Positions 42,498-51,360 of a stretch of DNA of 58,213 bases are shown in pieces. Where the stretch lies: assembly GCF_019455385.1 (NCBI RefSeq), contig NZ_JACOFR010000038.1, positions 1 through 58,213 on the forward strand, in the 5' to 3' direction. This DNA comes from Bradyrhizobium sp. BR 10289. Its GTDB lineage: Bacteria > Pseudomonadota > Alphaproteobacteria > Rhizobiales > Xanthobacteraceae. The translations under genes were made by a program, and so were the position numbers. The notes below the pieces were generated by a model that had not been told where the DNA came from, searched no databases, and saw only the letters and a list, made by a program, of their open reading frames with translations. Every line of letters begins with the position of its first letter. Position 1 is the first letter of the stretch.

Positions 42498-43160
42498 TCA
42501 TGAGGGAAGATGCAGAAACGTCGCAATGGTCGTCTCGATCAAAAGATCGCGAGAGGTTTCCGGGTCGATCTCGGGCGCAATCCGATTGAGCAGCATCGGA
42601 AAAGCGGGTGGCTGGTTCAGCGCGCCGTTGAGAAGAGCGAAGAACAACGCCGGATGACGGCTGCGGATGATGCCGGCTTCAATGCCGGCGGCAAAAAGCT
42701 CACGCACCGTCGCATAGGCAGGACGCAGAAGTCGATCCGACACCAGCACGGCCCGCTCCGGCGCTTCGGTGGCATGCCGGAGAACGAATTCCCTGACCTC
42801 CGGATGCGCCGCATAGAATGCGGCAATCTCCGAGATGACGCTGCACAGCCGATCTCCTAGGGGACGCGTGGAATCGCTGGCGATCTGATGGACACCGGCG
42901 ATCGCGGGAAGTCCGATCGCCACGACCCGATCGAGGCACGCCTCCCAGAGCGCGGCCTTGCTGCCGAAGTGAACACGAACCAAATTGGCACTGACATTGG
43001 CGGCCGCAGCAACGCTGCGCAGATCGGCGCCGTCGAAACCGTGGCAGGCAAATGCGTGAGTGGCCGCCGCCAGCAGCGCCTGGCGGCCATCCGGCATATC
43101 CTTGCTACGCCGCCCTCGCGGGCGGGACGGCACAACACTCTTCTTCCTGGCCTTAGGCAT
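42498..43160 (-). CDS. TetR family transcriptional regulator
   Basis: 220 residues. Basic N-terminal arm (ARKKSVVPSRPRGRRSK), TetR HTH about 25-75 (ALLAAATHAFACHGFDGADLRSVAAAANVSANLVRVHFGSKAALWEA), then a helical effector domain. A perfect 30-base palindrome lies 10 bases before the chosen ATG, consistent with autorepression. An in-frame ATG at 43184 lies inside that palindrome. Confidence 0.88.
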   Translation of the reverse strand: MPKARKKSVVPSRPRGRRSKDMPDGRQALLAAATHAFACHGFDGADLRSVAAAANVSANLVRVHFGSKAALWEACLDRVVAIGLPAIAGVHQIASDSTRPLGDRLCSVISEIAAFYAAHPEVREFVLRHATEAPERAVLVSDRLLRPAYATVRELFAAGIEAGIIRSRHPALFFALLNGALNQPPAFPMLLNRIAPEIDPETSRDLLIETTIATFLHLPS

Positions 43161-43169
43161 CACCACCGA

Positions 43170-43199
43170 CGAGTATATGTTCATTTGAACATATACTCG
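43170..43199. promoter_or_regulatory. Perfect palindrome, candidate TetR operator
   Basis: Arms CGAGTATATGTTCA and TGAACATATACTCG with a 2-base centre TT: 14+14 perfect matches. AT-rich in GC-rich surroundings, directly upstream of the TetR gene. Size and symmetry fit a TetR-type operator; binding is inferred. Confidence 0.7.
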
Positions 43200-43228
43200 C
43201 GGGCGCCCGTTGCAAGGGCTAATTCCGC

Positions 43229-43429
43229 ACCTGCCCGTCACGCGAGCGTGACCTCATCGTCCGCCGGATCGACGAGGCCGACGACCGTCCCTTCCTCGAA
43301 CAGGGCCGCCTCGACCGGATGATCGAAAAGACTGCCGGGCGCGGTTACGCGATCCATGGCGAAGGCGAATAGACGCAGTTTGCGGCGCAACTTCGGGAGA
43401 CTGCGGCGGCAATTCCGGTCAATCTGTAG
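43229..43429 (+). pseudogene. Decayed fragment of an IclR (MhpR-like) gene
   Basis: Frame starting 43229 reads TCPSRERDLIV, RRIDEADDRPFLEQGRLDRM, IEKTAGRGYAIHGEGE, stop (43370-43372), then TQFAAQLRETAAAIPVNL, stop (43427-43429). This parallels residues about 157-208 and the C-terminal end of the intact IclR at 41293-42084 (ACPARERDLIV, RRIDEADDRPFLAEGRLDRM, ARGYAIRSEGEY, TALRETAATIPVEP). Compared with that gene it lacks the HTH, three codons before RRIDEAD, and the stretch between EGE and the C-terminal helix. A clear gene remnant. Confidence 0.85.
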
Positions 43430-43490
43430 CAGATGAGGATCGGAAGCACGACCAAATGATCCGCTGTCGACGGACCCGAGGAAGGATGTA

Positions 43491-44183
43491 ATGTCACGAA
43501 CCGAACGGCTGCTCGATCTGATTCAGACTTTGCGGCGATATCGCCACCCTGTCCGCGGCACCCAACTTGCCACAGAGCATGCCGTGTCGCTGCGCACGAT
43601 CTATCGCGATGTCCAGACTTTAGTTGCCCAGGGCGTGCCGGTCGAGGGAGAAGCCGGGATCGGCTACGTGCTTCGTCCCGGATTTATGTTGCCACCATTG
43701 ATGTTCTCCAGCGACGAAATCGAAGCGCTGCTGCTCGGTTCTTGCATGGTCGCGCGAGCGGCCGACTCCGCCCTGGCCTCGGCTGCGCAAAACGCGTTGG
43801 CAAAGATTGCGGCCGTGTTGCCGGAGGGCCGGAGCAGCGAGATCGAGGCATCAGGGCTATTTGCAGGTCCTATCAAACCCTCCGTGATTGATCCCGTCGA
43901 CCTCGCGCCCCTTCGTGGCGCGATACGCGCCGAGCAAAAGGTGAGGATCGCATACCACGACCGAGACGGGGTCGCGACCGAGCGACGGATATGGCCCATT
44001 GCCATAACGTACTGCGCCCAGATCCGTCTCCTCGCCGCATGGTGTGAACTGCGCGAGGACTATCGTCATTTCCGGACCGATCGAATCGCGGACCTGGTGG
44101 TGCTCGGAGAACGATACCCACGACAACGCCGCACCTTGATGAAGGAATGGCGCAAACTGGAAGGTCTGCCCAAGCCGAGCTGA
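43491..44183 (+). CDS. YafY-type HTH/WYL domain regulator
   Basis: 230 residues. N-terminal HTH_11 about 1-60 (RTERLLDLIQTLRRYRHPVRGTQLATEHAVSLRTIYRDVQTL) and a C-terminal WYL domain about 140-220 (IAYHDRDGVATERRIWPI...AAWCELREDYRHFRTDRI). WYL proteins are ligand-responsive repressors or activators. The SnoaL-like gene 87 bases downstream on the same strand is a possible target or partner. Confidence 0.9.
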   Translation: MSRTERLLDLIQTLRRYRHPVRGTQLATEHAVSLRTIYRDVQTLVAQGVPVEGEAGIGYVLRPGFMLPPLMFSSDEIEALLLGSCMVARAADSALASAAQNALAKIAAVLPEGRSSEIEASGLFAGPIKPSVIDPVDLAPLRGAIRAEQKVRIAYHDRDGVATERRIWPIAITYCAQIRLLAAWCELREDYRHFRTDRIADLVVLGERYPRQRRTLMKEWRKLEGLPKPS

Positions 44184-44270
44184 CAGCGCTGCTGACGAAA
44201 TCTGTCGCAGCGATATCGCAGACTCAGGCTCTTCACGCGATCGTTCCGGTCGCACAATGAGAGCATTCAT

Positions 44271-44690
44271 ATGCCGGCAAATCGATGCAATGGGGAACTC
44301 ACGTTTGACGACGCTAAGGCCGTGCTCGAGCGTGCTGAGCGGCTTCTCAACACCGGTGACATCACGCTAGTCATGGAAACCTTCGCGTCCGACGTCGTGG
44401 TCCACTTCGCGGACTTTCCCGTAACCCGCGGCAAGCCGCCGCTCGAGGCATTTCTGAGGGCACGATTCGCTCGGCAGAAGAATTACCGATTGCAGAAGCA
44501 GCTACGCGCCGTTTCAGGCAACGTCATCGTTTGTTACTGGGACGCCGAATGGGAGGACGGATGCGACGGGCTCCCAATGGAAGGCCGCGGGATCGAAATT
44601 CTGACCATGCGCGATGACGCGATCGCCAAATGGGAGGCGACCTTCAACGTCTGGCGCAAGGGTGACGCACCGACACTGCCGATCGTTTAG
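44271..44690 (+). CDS. SnoaL-like/NTF2 family protein
   Basis: 139 residues with the NTF2/SnoaL fold pattern (ERAERLLNTGDITLVMETFASDVVVHFADFP...GKPPLEAFLRARF...YWDAEWEDG...GRGIEILTMRDDAIAKWEATFNVW). Members include polyketide cyclases and many small binding proteins. The arrangement WYL regulator plus SnoaL-like protein is a common pair. Function unknown. Confidence 0.82.
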   Translation: MPANRCNGELTFDDAKAVLERAERLLNTGDITLVMETFASDVVVHFADFPVTRGKPPLEAFLRARFARQKNYRLQKQLRAVSGNVIVCYWDAEWEDGCDGLPMEGRGIEILTMRDDAIAKWEATFNVWRKGDAPTLPIV

Positions 44691-44698
44691 CCCGACCG

Positions 44699-44727
44699 GC
44701 CAATTGTCCGCTGGGCGGACACTTGGC
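44699..44727. promoter_or_regulatory. Dyad upstream of the mhpA-like operon, candidate IclR operator
   Basis: Arms GCCAATTGTCCGC and GCGGACACTTGGC with 3-base centre TGG; 12 of 13 positions pair. Lies 9 bases after the SnoaL stop and 46 bases before the hydroxylase ATG. No T-run follows, so an operator is more likely than a terminator. Candidate site for the MhpR-like IclR protein. Confidence 0.55.
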
Positions 44728-44773
44728 GCGGCGGCGTTGATACTGCAGCGCGGCTTGGGGAAGAGATACCCCC

Positions 44774-46282
44774 ATGCAAGATAAATCCGCCCCCGAAGAC
44801 TATGATGTCGTGATCGTCGGCCGCGGCCCGGTCGGCGCCACGCTTGCCAACCTGCTCGGCCTGTGCGGCGTGCGGACGCTGGTGCTGGAGCGCGAGGCGC
44901 GGACTTATCATTTGCCGCGGGCGGTGCATTTCGACGACGAATGCATGCGCGTGTTCCAGACCATTGGTCTTTCCGACGCGATCGTGCCGCAAACCATCCT
45001 CAGCCCCGGCATGCTTTTCCTCGATGCGAACGGCAAGATGCTGCTGGACTGGTCACGGCCGCAGACGCCGACGCTTATGGGCTGGAATCTCAGTTACCGC
45101 TTCCATCAGCCCGATCTGGAGGATGTCCTGATCTCGGGCCTTGCGCGCTGGCCGCACGTCACCTTGCGCAGCCGCTGCGACGTGTTCGCGCTCGATCAGG
45201 ACGAGACCGGCGTGCGCGTCCGCTATGAGGACCTGTCCAACGGCAGGCTGACCGAGGTCCGCGCCGCCTATGTCATCGGCTGCGACGGCGCGCGGTCACT
45301 CGTTCGCCGCTTCATCGGCTCCGGCATGGACGATCTCGGCTTCCACGAACGCTGGCTGGTGATCGACGTGCTGCTCAAGCGCGAGCGCGACGACCTCGGC
45401 GATTACAGCCTTCAGCATTGCGATCCCAGGCGGCCTGCGACTTACGTCCGCGGCACCGGCACCCGCCGGCGCTGGGAGATCACGGTGCTTCCGGACGAGG
45501 ACTCCCAGGAGGTGGCGCAGCCGGCGAAAGTCTGGGAACTGCTGTCGCGCTGGATCACGCCCGAGGATGCCGACCTCGAGCGCGCGGCGGTCTACACCTT
45601 TCATTCCGTGATCGCGCAGCGATGGCGCAGCGGCCGGCTGCTCCTCGCCGGCGATTCCGCGCACCAGACCCCGCCGTTCCTCGGCCAGGGCATGTGCGCC
45701 GGCATCCGCGATGCCGCCAATCTCGCCTGGAAGCTCGCCGCGGTCATCCGCGAGGGCGCGGCATCCGAGCTGCTCGACACCTATCAGAGCGAGCGCCAGC
45801 CGCATGTGCGCGAGTTCATCGAGCTCGCGATTCGCCTCGGCGGCGTCATCAACACCAAGGCGATCGAAGCCGGCCTCGCCGCCGGCGAAGCGCGCGAGAA
45901 CGCGCCGGTCAAGCTGGAGGTGAAGAAGCCCCTGCTCGGCCCCGGCCTTGCACTCGGCGACCTGCCTCTGGCCGGCCATCTCGCGCCGCAGTTCAAGCTG
46001 AACGACGGCAGCCGCGGCGACGACCGGATCGGCTACGGCCACGTCCTCCTTGTCGCGAGCGCGGCCACGCTGCCGTCGCGTCTGGCCCATTCACAGTCGG
46101 GAATCGAACTCCTCACCGGCGACGAGGCCGAGGGCATCGGTCCTTGGCTCCGCGAGCACCGCATCATCGCCGCGCTGGTTCGCCCCGACCGCTACATCCG
46201 CGGCGCCGCCCGCAACGATGCCGAGCTCGACCGGCTCATCGCCGCCATCACGCCTCCAACCCACGAGCCGTCCGCGGCCTGA
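44774..46282 (+). CDS. mhpA: FAD-dependent aromatic hydroxylase, MhpA-like
   Basis: 502 residues. FAD motif VVIVGRGPVGATLANLLG (GxGxxG) near the N-terminus, and the second FAD motif GRLLLAGDSAHQTPPFLGQGMCAGIRD near 285-310. The overall pattern matches bifunctional 3-(3-hydroxyphenyl)propionate/3-hydroxycinnamate hydroxylase, which uses NADH and O2 to form a catechol. The substrate is inferred from resemblance and from the nearby ring-cleaving dioxygenase. Starts an operon with the FAH-family gene (22 bases) and a binding protein. Confidence 0.85.
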   Translation: MQDKSAPEDYDVVIVGRGPVGATLANLLGLCGVRTLVLEREARTYHLPRAVHFDDECMRVFQTIGLSDAIVPQTILSPGMLFLDANGKMLLDWSRPQTPTLMGWNLSYRFHQPDLEDVLISGLARWPHVTLRSRCDVFALDQDETGVRVRYEDLSNGRLTEVRAAYVIGCDGARSLVRRFIGSGMDDLGFHERWLVIDVLLKRERDDLGDYSLQHCDPRRPATYVRGTGTRRRWEITVLPDEDSQEVAQPAKVWELLSRWITPEDADLERAAVYTFHSVIAQRWRSGRLLLAGDSAHQTPPFLGQGMCAGIRDAANLAWKLAAVIREGAASELLDTYQSERQPHVREFIELAIRLGGVINTKAIEAGLAAGEARENAPVKLEVKKPLLGPGLALGDLPLAGHLAPQFKLNDGSRGDDRIGYGHVLLVASAATLPSRLAHSQSGIELLTGDEAEGIGPWLREHRIIAALVRPDRYIRGAARNDAELDRLIAAITPPTHEPSAA

Positions 46283-46304
46283 CCGAACCTCTCAAGGACA
46301 TCCT

Positions 46305-47156
46305 ATGAAGCTGCTTTCTTTCATCGCCAATGGCCGCGCCTCTTTCGGGGCCGTCAAGGGCAATGGCGTCGTCGACCTCGGCACGCGGATGGCGCCCTGC
46401 ACCACGCTGCGGCAATTGCTCGAAGCCGGTCGCCTTGCCGAGGCGGCAAAGCTGGTCGCATCCACCGCCCCCGATCATCCGCTGGACGGGATCGCCTTCG
46501 CGCCTGTCATCCCCGATCCCGGCAAGATCATCTGCGTCGGCCTCAACTATCGCGACCATGTCGCCGAGACCGGCCGCACCGTCACCGAGAAGCCGGCACT
46601 GTTCGTCCGATTTCCCTGCAGCCAGGTCGGCCATCTCCAGCCGATCGTGAAACCAAAGGTGAGCGACGATTTCGACTATGAGGGCGAGCTCGCGCTCGTC
46701 ATCGGCAAGGAGGGCCGTCACATCCCCGCGAGCCATGCGCTCGGCCATATCGCCGGCTATTCCTGCTACAACGAAGGCAGCATCCGCGACTGGCAACGCC
46801 ACACCAGCCAGTTCCTTTCCGGCAAGACGTTTGCGGAGAGCGGCAGCTTCGGCCCCTGGCTGGTCACAACTGACGAAATTCCCGATCCGTCCAAGCTCAC
46901 CCTGCAGACGCGGCTGAACGGCACCGCGGTGCAGGACACCACCACCGATCTCCTGATCACGGCGATCCCCGAGCTGATCGCCTACATCTCGACGATCTGC
47001 CCGCTCGCCCCCGGCGACGTCATCGTGACGGGCACGCCGGGCGGCGTCGGCGCCAAGCGCACGCCGCCGCTGTGGATGCGCCCCGGCGACACCGTCGAGG
47101 TCGAGATTTCCGGCATCGGAACCTTGCGCAACGAGGTCATCGCCGAGCCGACCTGA
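46305..47156 (+). CDS. Fumarylacetoacetate hydrolase family protein
   Basis: 283 residues. FAH C-terminal domain with metal ligands in FDYEGELALVIGK and the CVGLNYRDHV and GTPGGVG motifs. Members hydrolyse or decarboxylate products of ring cleavage (acylpyruvases, 2-hydroxyhepta-dienedioate isomerases and similar). AAGGA before the ATG at 46305. Upstream in-frame ATGs are inside the hydroxylase gene and rejected. Likely acts after the extradiol dioxygenase (inference). Confidence 0.88.
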   Translation: MKLLSFIANGRASFGAVKGNGVVDLGTRMAPCTTLRQLLEAGRLAEAAKLVASTAPDHPLDGIAFAPVIPDPGKIICVGLNYRDHVAETGRTVTEKPALFVRFPCSQVGHLQPIVKPKVSDDFDYEGELALVIGKEGRHIPASHALGHIAGYSCYNEGSIRDWQRHTSQFLSGKTFAESGSFGPWLVTTDEIPDPSKLTLQTRLNGTAVQDTTTDLLITAIPELIAYISTICPLAPGDVIVTGTPGGVGAKRTPPLWMRPGDTVEVEISGIGTLRNEVIAEPT

Positions 47157-47197
47157 CCGCCGACGCCGCTCAATCAACGATAAAATCAGGAAACGCC

Positions 47198-48400
47198 ATG
47201 ACGACAAGCCGCACGACATCCACTTTGCTCATCGCGCTGGCGCTCGCAGGCGCCGCGCGTGCCGAGATCAAGAGCGATGCCATCCGCATCGGCGTCCTCA
47301 CCGACATGAACGGCATCTTCGCGACCGCGATGGGACCGGGTTCGGTCGAGGCGGCGCGGATGGCGGCGGAGGAGTTCGGCGGCAAGGTCAACGGCAGGCC
47401 GATCGAGATCCTGCAAGCCGATCACCAGAACAAGCCGGACCTTGCGGCCTCGCTCGCCCGCAAATGGTTCAGCGACGGCGTGCAGGCGATCGCGGATGGC
47501 GGCAGCTCCGGCGCAGCGCTCGCGGTGCAGGAACTGGTGCGCGGCAACGGAAAAATCTTCCTCGTCTCCGGCGCCGGCGCCAACCAGCTCACCGACGAGG
47601 CCTGCGCGCCGACCAGCGTGCAATGGACCCAGGACGCCTATTCCACCGCGACCGCGGTCGTCTCCGGCATCATGCAGACCAGCAAGGAGCCGTGGTTCTT
47701 CATCACCGGCGATTACGCCTTCGGCCATTCGATCGAGGCCACCGCGCGCGACCGCATCGCAGCGCTCGGCGGCAAGGTCGCCGGCAGCGTGAAAGCCCAG
47801 CTCGGCACACCCGACTACTCGTCGTTCCTGCTCCAGGCGCAGTCGTCGGGTGCAAAAATCCTCGCCATCAACGTCGCCGGTGACAACGCCACCGCGATCA
47901 AGCAGGCCGAGGAATTCGGCCTCGCCGACCAGGGCATGAAGATCGTGCCGATGTCGTTCCAGAACGTCGACATCGAGGCGGTCGGGCTGAAGGCGACGCG
48001 CGGCGATCTCATCGTCACCTCGTTCTTCGAGGACGTCTCGCCGGCGGCCCGAAAGTTCTCCGATGCGTTCTATGCCCGCCGCAAGGCGATGCCGTCACAG
48101 ATCCAGGCCGGATTCTATTCCGCCGTGCGCCACTATCTGCAAGCCGTGAAGGACACCGATTCCGACGACAGCGCCACCGTGATGGCGAAGATGAAGGCGA
48201 CGCCCGTGTCGGATGCGTACACGCCGAACGGCCGCATCCGCGAAGACCAGCGCATGGTGCACGATCTCTATCTGGTGCAGGTCAAGACGCCCGGAGAGTC
48301 CAAGGGCCCGTGGGACTTCGTCAAGCTGGTCGCGACCATCCCGCCCGACCAGGCTTTTCGCCCGCTCGACCGCAGCAAGTGCGGGCTCGTGGGCAAGTAA
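47198..48400 (+). CDS. ABC transporter solute-binding protein, aromatic-acid cluster
   Basis: 400 residues, signal peptide about 1-22, Peripla_BP_6 fold. KSDAIRIGVLTDMNGIF, GPGSVEAARMA, DHQNKPDLAASLARKWF; two conserved cysteines late (EACAPTS, SKCGLVGK). Same subfamily as 4882-6150. No permease or ATPase gene in the window. Follows the FAH gene by 41 bases, so the ligand is probably an aromatic acid feeding this pathway (inference). Confidence 0.9.
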   Translation: MTTSRTTSTLLIALALAGAARAEIKSDAIRIGVLTDMNGIFATAMGPGSVEAARMAAEEFGGKVNGRPIEILQADHQNKPDLAASLARKWFSDGVQAIADGGSSGAALAVQELVRGNGKIFLVSGAGANQLTDEACAPTSVQWTQDAYSTATAVVSGIMQTSKEPWFFITGDYAFGHSIEATARDRIAALGGKVAGSVKAQLGTPDYSSFLLQAQSSGAKILAINVAGDNATAIKQAEEFGLADQGMKIVPMSFQNVDIEAVGLKATRGDLIVTSFFEDVSPAARKFSDAFYARRKAMPSQIQAGFYSAVRHYLQAVKDTDSDDSATVMAKMKATPVSDAYTPNGRIREDQRMVHDLYLVQVKTPGESKGPWDFVKLVATIPPDQAFRPLDRSKCGLVGK

Positions 48401-48403
48401 CTC

Positions 48404-49246
48404 TCAGGCCAGATAGCGCGTGAGATAGCCTTCCATGGCGTAGAGCGCGCAGAGCGCAAGGCTCGACCACACCGCGGCACTGAAATACAGGAACATCCAG
48501 GTGAGCTCGCCCTTCCAGTGCGCGATGTCGTGGGTCACCACCCAGCGCGTCGACACGTCGTGCAGGCCTTCCAGCAGCCCTAAGAACCGGCCCCCCTCTT
48601 CATGCCCCGCCCGCCAGCGGCTGAGATACATGGGCACGTCGACGGTGACGAGGAAGGCGAGGAAGCAGGCGATGCCGACGATGCCCGCGATTAGCGCCCA
48701 GCGCACCGGGCCCTGGAATTCCGGCACCAGGCGGCACAGCGCGATGCCGGCGAGGAAGAACGTCACCGCCCACAGCGAGTTCTCGATCGCGTTGTAGAGG
48801 AAGTTGGTCGTCACCACCGCGTACCAGGAGAAGCACTCCGCGATGATGATGATGGGCACGATCAGCAGCGCGATGTTCACCGCGGTCTCGGCACCCGTCA
48901 TCTTGCCGAGCTGATGCAGGATGATCGCCCATTGCGCCGCAAAGCACACCTCGGCCACGGTCGCAACCGTGCGGCCGACGAAGACGCTGGAGAGCCAGGT
49001 GTCGAACAGGCAGATGCGCTGCACGTCGGCGCGCGGCAGCACCGAGCGGAAGGCGCAGCCGAACACATAGGCCGCGCACAGCAGGAACATCAGGCCGATG
49101 TCGGAGCCGCCGCCAAGGCTGCCCGCAACGGTCGGATAGAACTCGCGGTACAGCATGAACCAGACGAGGATGTTGGCGGCGCTCACCAGCGTCAGGGCCC
49201 CCCACCACCACGCGAGGGGATTTGACCGCGCCTGCCACTGCAACAT
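48404..49246 (-). CDS. Polytopic membrane protein, unknown
   Basis: 280 residues with about seven hydrophobic segments (from about 10-30 to 255-275) and conserved-looking aromatic/charged loops (GRTVATVAEVCFAAQWA, RWVVTHDIAHWKGELTWMFLY). GGAG ribosome site before the ATG at 49246. The extended frame to 49351 lacks such a site. Convergent with the binding protein gene, 3 bases apart. No family recognised. Confidence 0.8.
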   Translation of the reverse strand: MLQWQARSNPLAWWWGALTLVSAANILVWFMLYREFYPTVAGSLGGGSDIGLMFLLCAAYVFGCAFRSVLPRADVQRICLFDTWLSSVFVGRTVATVAEVCFAAQWAIILHQLGKMTGAETAVNIALLIVPIIIIAECFSWYAVVTTNFLYNAIENSLWAVTFFLAGIALCRLVPEFQGPVRWALIAGIVGIACFLAFLVTVDVPMYLSRWRAGHEEGGRFLGLLEGLHDVSTRWVVTHDIAHWKGELTWMFLYFSAAVWSSLALCALYAMEGYLTRYLA

Positions 49247-49446
49247 GAATCGCTCCGCCGTAATCGATGTGACACGTCTTCGTAATAATGCTGTCACAAG
49301 ACGCCATGGAATCACGACAAAAATCTGTGCGCTGCGGGGCTTTCCGCGCATCTTTTGCTCTCGTCACGATGTCCGCATAGTGGACGATATTAGATGATTT
49401 TGTGAATCTATTGGACAACGGTGGCGGCCGGGTTCATTAAACGCGC

Positions 49447-50328
49447 ATGGCTCGAACCGCGTCCAAACCGCCTCCGCCTTCCTCGTCCGCCGCCGCGGTG
49501 CTGGCGGAAAGTGCCGATGACGCCGCGTTCGCCACGACGCTGGCAAAAGGTCTCGTGGTGCTCGAGACCTTCAAGGCCGGGACGACACTGCTCGGCAACA
49601 TGGAGCTGTCGCGGCTGACCGGGATTCCGCGGCCGACGGTGGCACGGCTGACGCACACGCTCGCCGAGCTCGGCTACCTCCGCTACGATTCCGAACGCGC
49701 GAAATATCGCCTCGGCGCGCGCGCCTTGCGGATGGCGCATCCCCTGCTCGCAGACATGCAGTTCCGTCAGGTCGCGCGTCCCATGATGCAGGAGTTGGCG
49801 CAAAGCGTGCGCGGCACGGTCTCGGTCGGGCTGCTCGACGGCACATCGATGATCTATGTCGAGACCGCGCGCTCCGGCGATGTCGGCCCGCACGTCCCCG
49901 ACGTCGGCATGCCCATTCCCGTCGTGATGACCGCGATGGGCCGCGCCGCGGCGGCGACCTTGCCACCGCCCGAAGCTGCGCTGCTCGAAGCGCGGATTGC
50001 GAACGAGGATGCCGAGCTGTGGTCGGCGTTCCGCGACAGATACCGCGCCGGCCTTGTGCAATGCGCCAGCCGCGGTTTCTGCACCTGCTGGGGCGAATAC
50101 ATAGCTTCGATCCACGCCGTCGCCGCACCGCTGTTTCACGCCAGCGAGACGAAGCAGTCGTTCTCCATCAATTGCGGCATCCCCGCGTTCCGGCTTCAAC
50201 CGGGCCAGCTCGAGGGCGAAATCGGCCCGCGCATCGCCGCGCTCGCCGACAGCATCCGCACCATCGTCGACGCAGCCGGGCCGGCGACCGAAACACAAAA
50301 GCAAAACAAGACGAGGGCCAGGAAATGA
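49447..50328 (+). CDS. IclR family transcriptional regulator 2
   Basis: 293 residues. HTH about 40-90 (GLVVLETFKAGTTLLGNMELSRLTGIPRPTVARLTHTLAELGYL), effector domain about 100-280. Divergent from the membrane protein gene across a 200-base gap and followed by two solute-binding protein genes. It probably controls their uptake system. Confidence 0.9.
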   Translation: MARTASKPPPPSSSAAAVLAESADDAAFATTLAKGLVVLETFKAGTTLLGNMELSRLTGIPRPTVARLTHTLAELGYLRYDSERAKYRLGARALRMAHPLLADMQFRQVARPMMQELAQSVRGTVSVGLLDGTSMIYVETARSGDVGPHVPDVGMPIPVVMTAMGRAAAATLPPPEAALLEARIANEDAELWSAFRDRYRAGLVQCASRGFCTCWGEYIASIHAVAAPLFHASETKQSFSINCGIPAFRLQPGQLEGEIGPRIAALADSIRTIVDAAGPATETQKQNKTRARK

Positions 50329-50364
50329 ACAAGAACGCTGGCGCTCCACCACCGGGAGGCCAAC

Positions 50365-51339
50365 ATGACCATCACACGCCGAACATTGCTGGGCACCTTC
50401 GCCTTTTCCCTTACCGGCTTTCCATTCTCCGCGCGCACTGAGGAGTCCTGGCCGTCGCGCATGGTGCGGCTGATCTCGCCCTACGGGCCCGGCGGATCCA
50501 ACGACATCTCGCTACGCCTGCTGGCCGAGGAGTTCAGTCGCAGCCTGCACCAGCAATTCATCGTCGAGAACAAGCCTGGCGCCGGCACGCGCATTGCGAA
50601 CGATCTCGTCGCGCATGCGCCGGGTGATGGCTACACGTTTCTCTACGTCGCGGCTCCCTACGCCACCGCCGAAGCCCTGTTCGGCAAGCTGACCTACGAT
50701 CGCAAAGACCTTCAGCCGGTCGCCATGGCGGTGCTCGCGCCGCTGTTCCTGATCATCAGCGCGGACGCGCCGTTCAAGGCGCTCCCCGAGTTGATCGCGT
50801 ACGGCAAATCGAAGCCGGACGGACTGACCTTCGCCTCGCCCGGCGCCGGCTCGCAGCCGCATCTTGCCGGCGAACTCCTGTTCCGGGATGCCGGCGTCAA
50901 GGGTCTCAACATTCCCTTCCGCGGCGATGCGGCGTCATATACCGAGTTGCTTGCCGGCCGCGTCGACGCCACGCTCACGGCACTGCCAACCGCGCTGCCC
51001 TATATCCAGAGCGGCAAGTTCATCGTGCTCGGCGTCGCCTCTCCCGAGCGCAGCGCGCTCTACCCGCAAGCGCCGACCCTGCGCGAGCAGGGCTTTCCAA
51101 ACGTGGCCGCGGCCGGCTGGTACGGCTTCATGGCGCCGTCGGCAACGCCGCGCGCGATCGTCGACAAGCTGCAGGCCGAGGTTTTGCGCGCGCTCGCCGT
51201 TCCCGCGATCAAGGACAGGCTGACCGCCCAGGGCCTCGAGATGCGCGCCGGCAGCGCCGCCGAATTCGGCCAGTTCATCGACAGCGAGACGCAAAAGTGG
51301 ACCGGGCTGATCCGCGAGGCCGGCCTCAAGGGCGAATGA
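50365..51339 (+). CDS. Bug-type (TctC) tripartite tricarboxylate transporter binding protein
   Basis: 324 residues. N-terminus TITRRTLLGTFAF resembles a twin-arginine signal. Mature body matches the Bug/TctC family (GPGGSNDISLRLLAEEFS, VENKPGAGTRIANDLVAHA, AVFGKLTYD-like, GAGSQPHLAGELL, GVASPERSALYPQAPTLREQGFPNV). Members bind carboxylates. No TctA or TctB membrane subunit is present. Confidence 0.9.
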   Translation: MTITRRTLLGTFAFSLTGFPFSARTEESWPSRMVRLISPYGPGGSNDISLRLLAEEFSRSLHQQFIVENKPGAGTRIANDLVAHAPGDGYTFLYVAAPYATAEALFGKLTYDRKDLQPVAMAVLAPLFLIISADAPFKALPELIAYGKSKPDGLTFASPGAGSQPHLAGELLFRDAGVKGLNIPFRGDAASYTELLAGRVDATLTALPTALPYIQSGKFIVLGVASPERSALYPQAPTLREQGFPNVAAAGWYGFMAPSATPRAIVDKLQAEVLRALAVPAIKDRLTAQGLEMRAGSAAEFGQFIDSETQKWTGLIREAGLKGE

Positions 51340-51360
51340 TTGTCACGAACGGGAATGGAC

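Noticed and set aside
49391..49410. TAGAT-N10-ATCTA dyad upstream of the second IclR gene
   Set aside because: Only five paired bases and AT-rich; too weak to call an operator without comparison to relatives.
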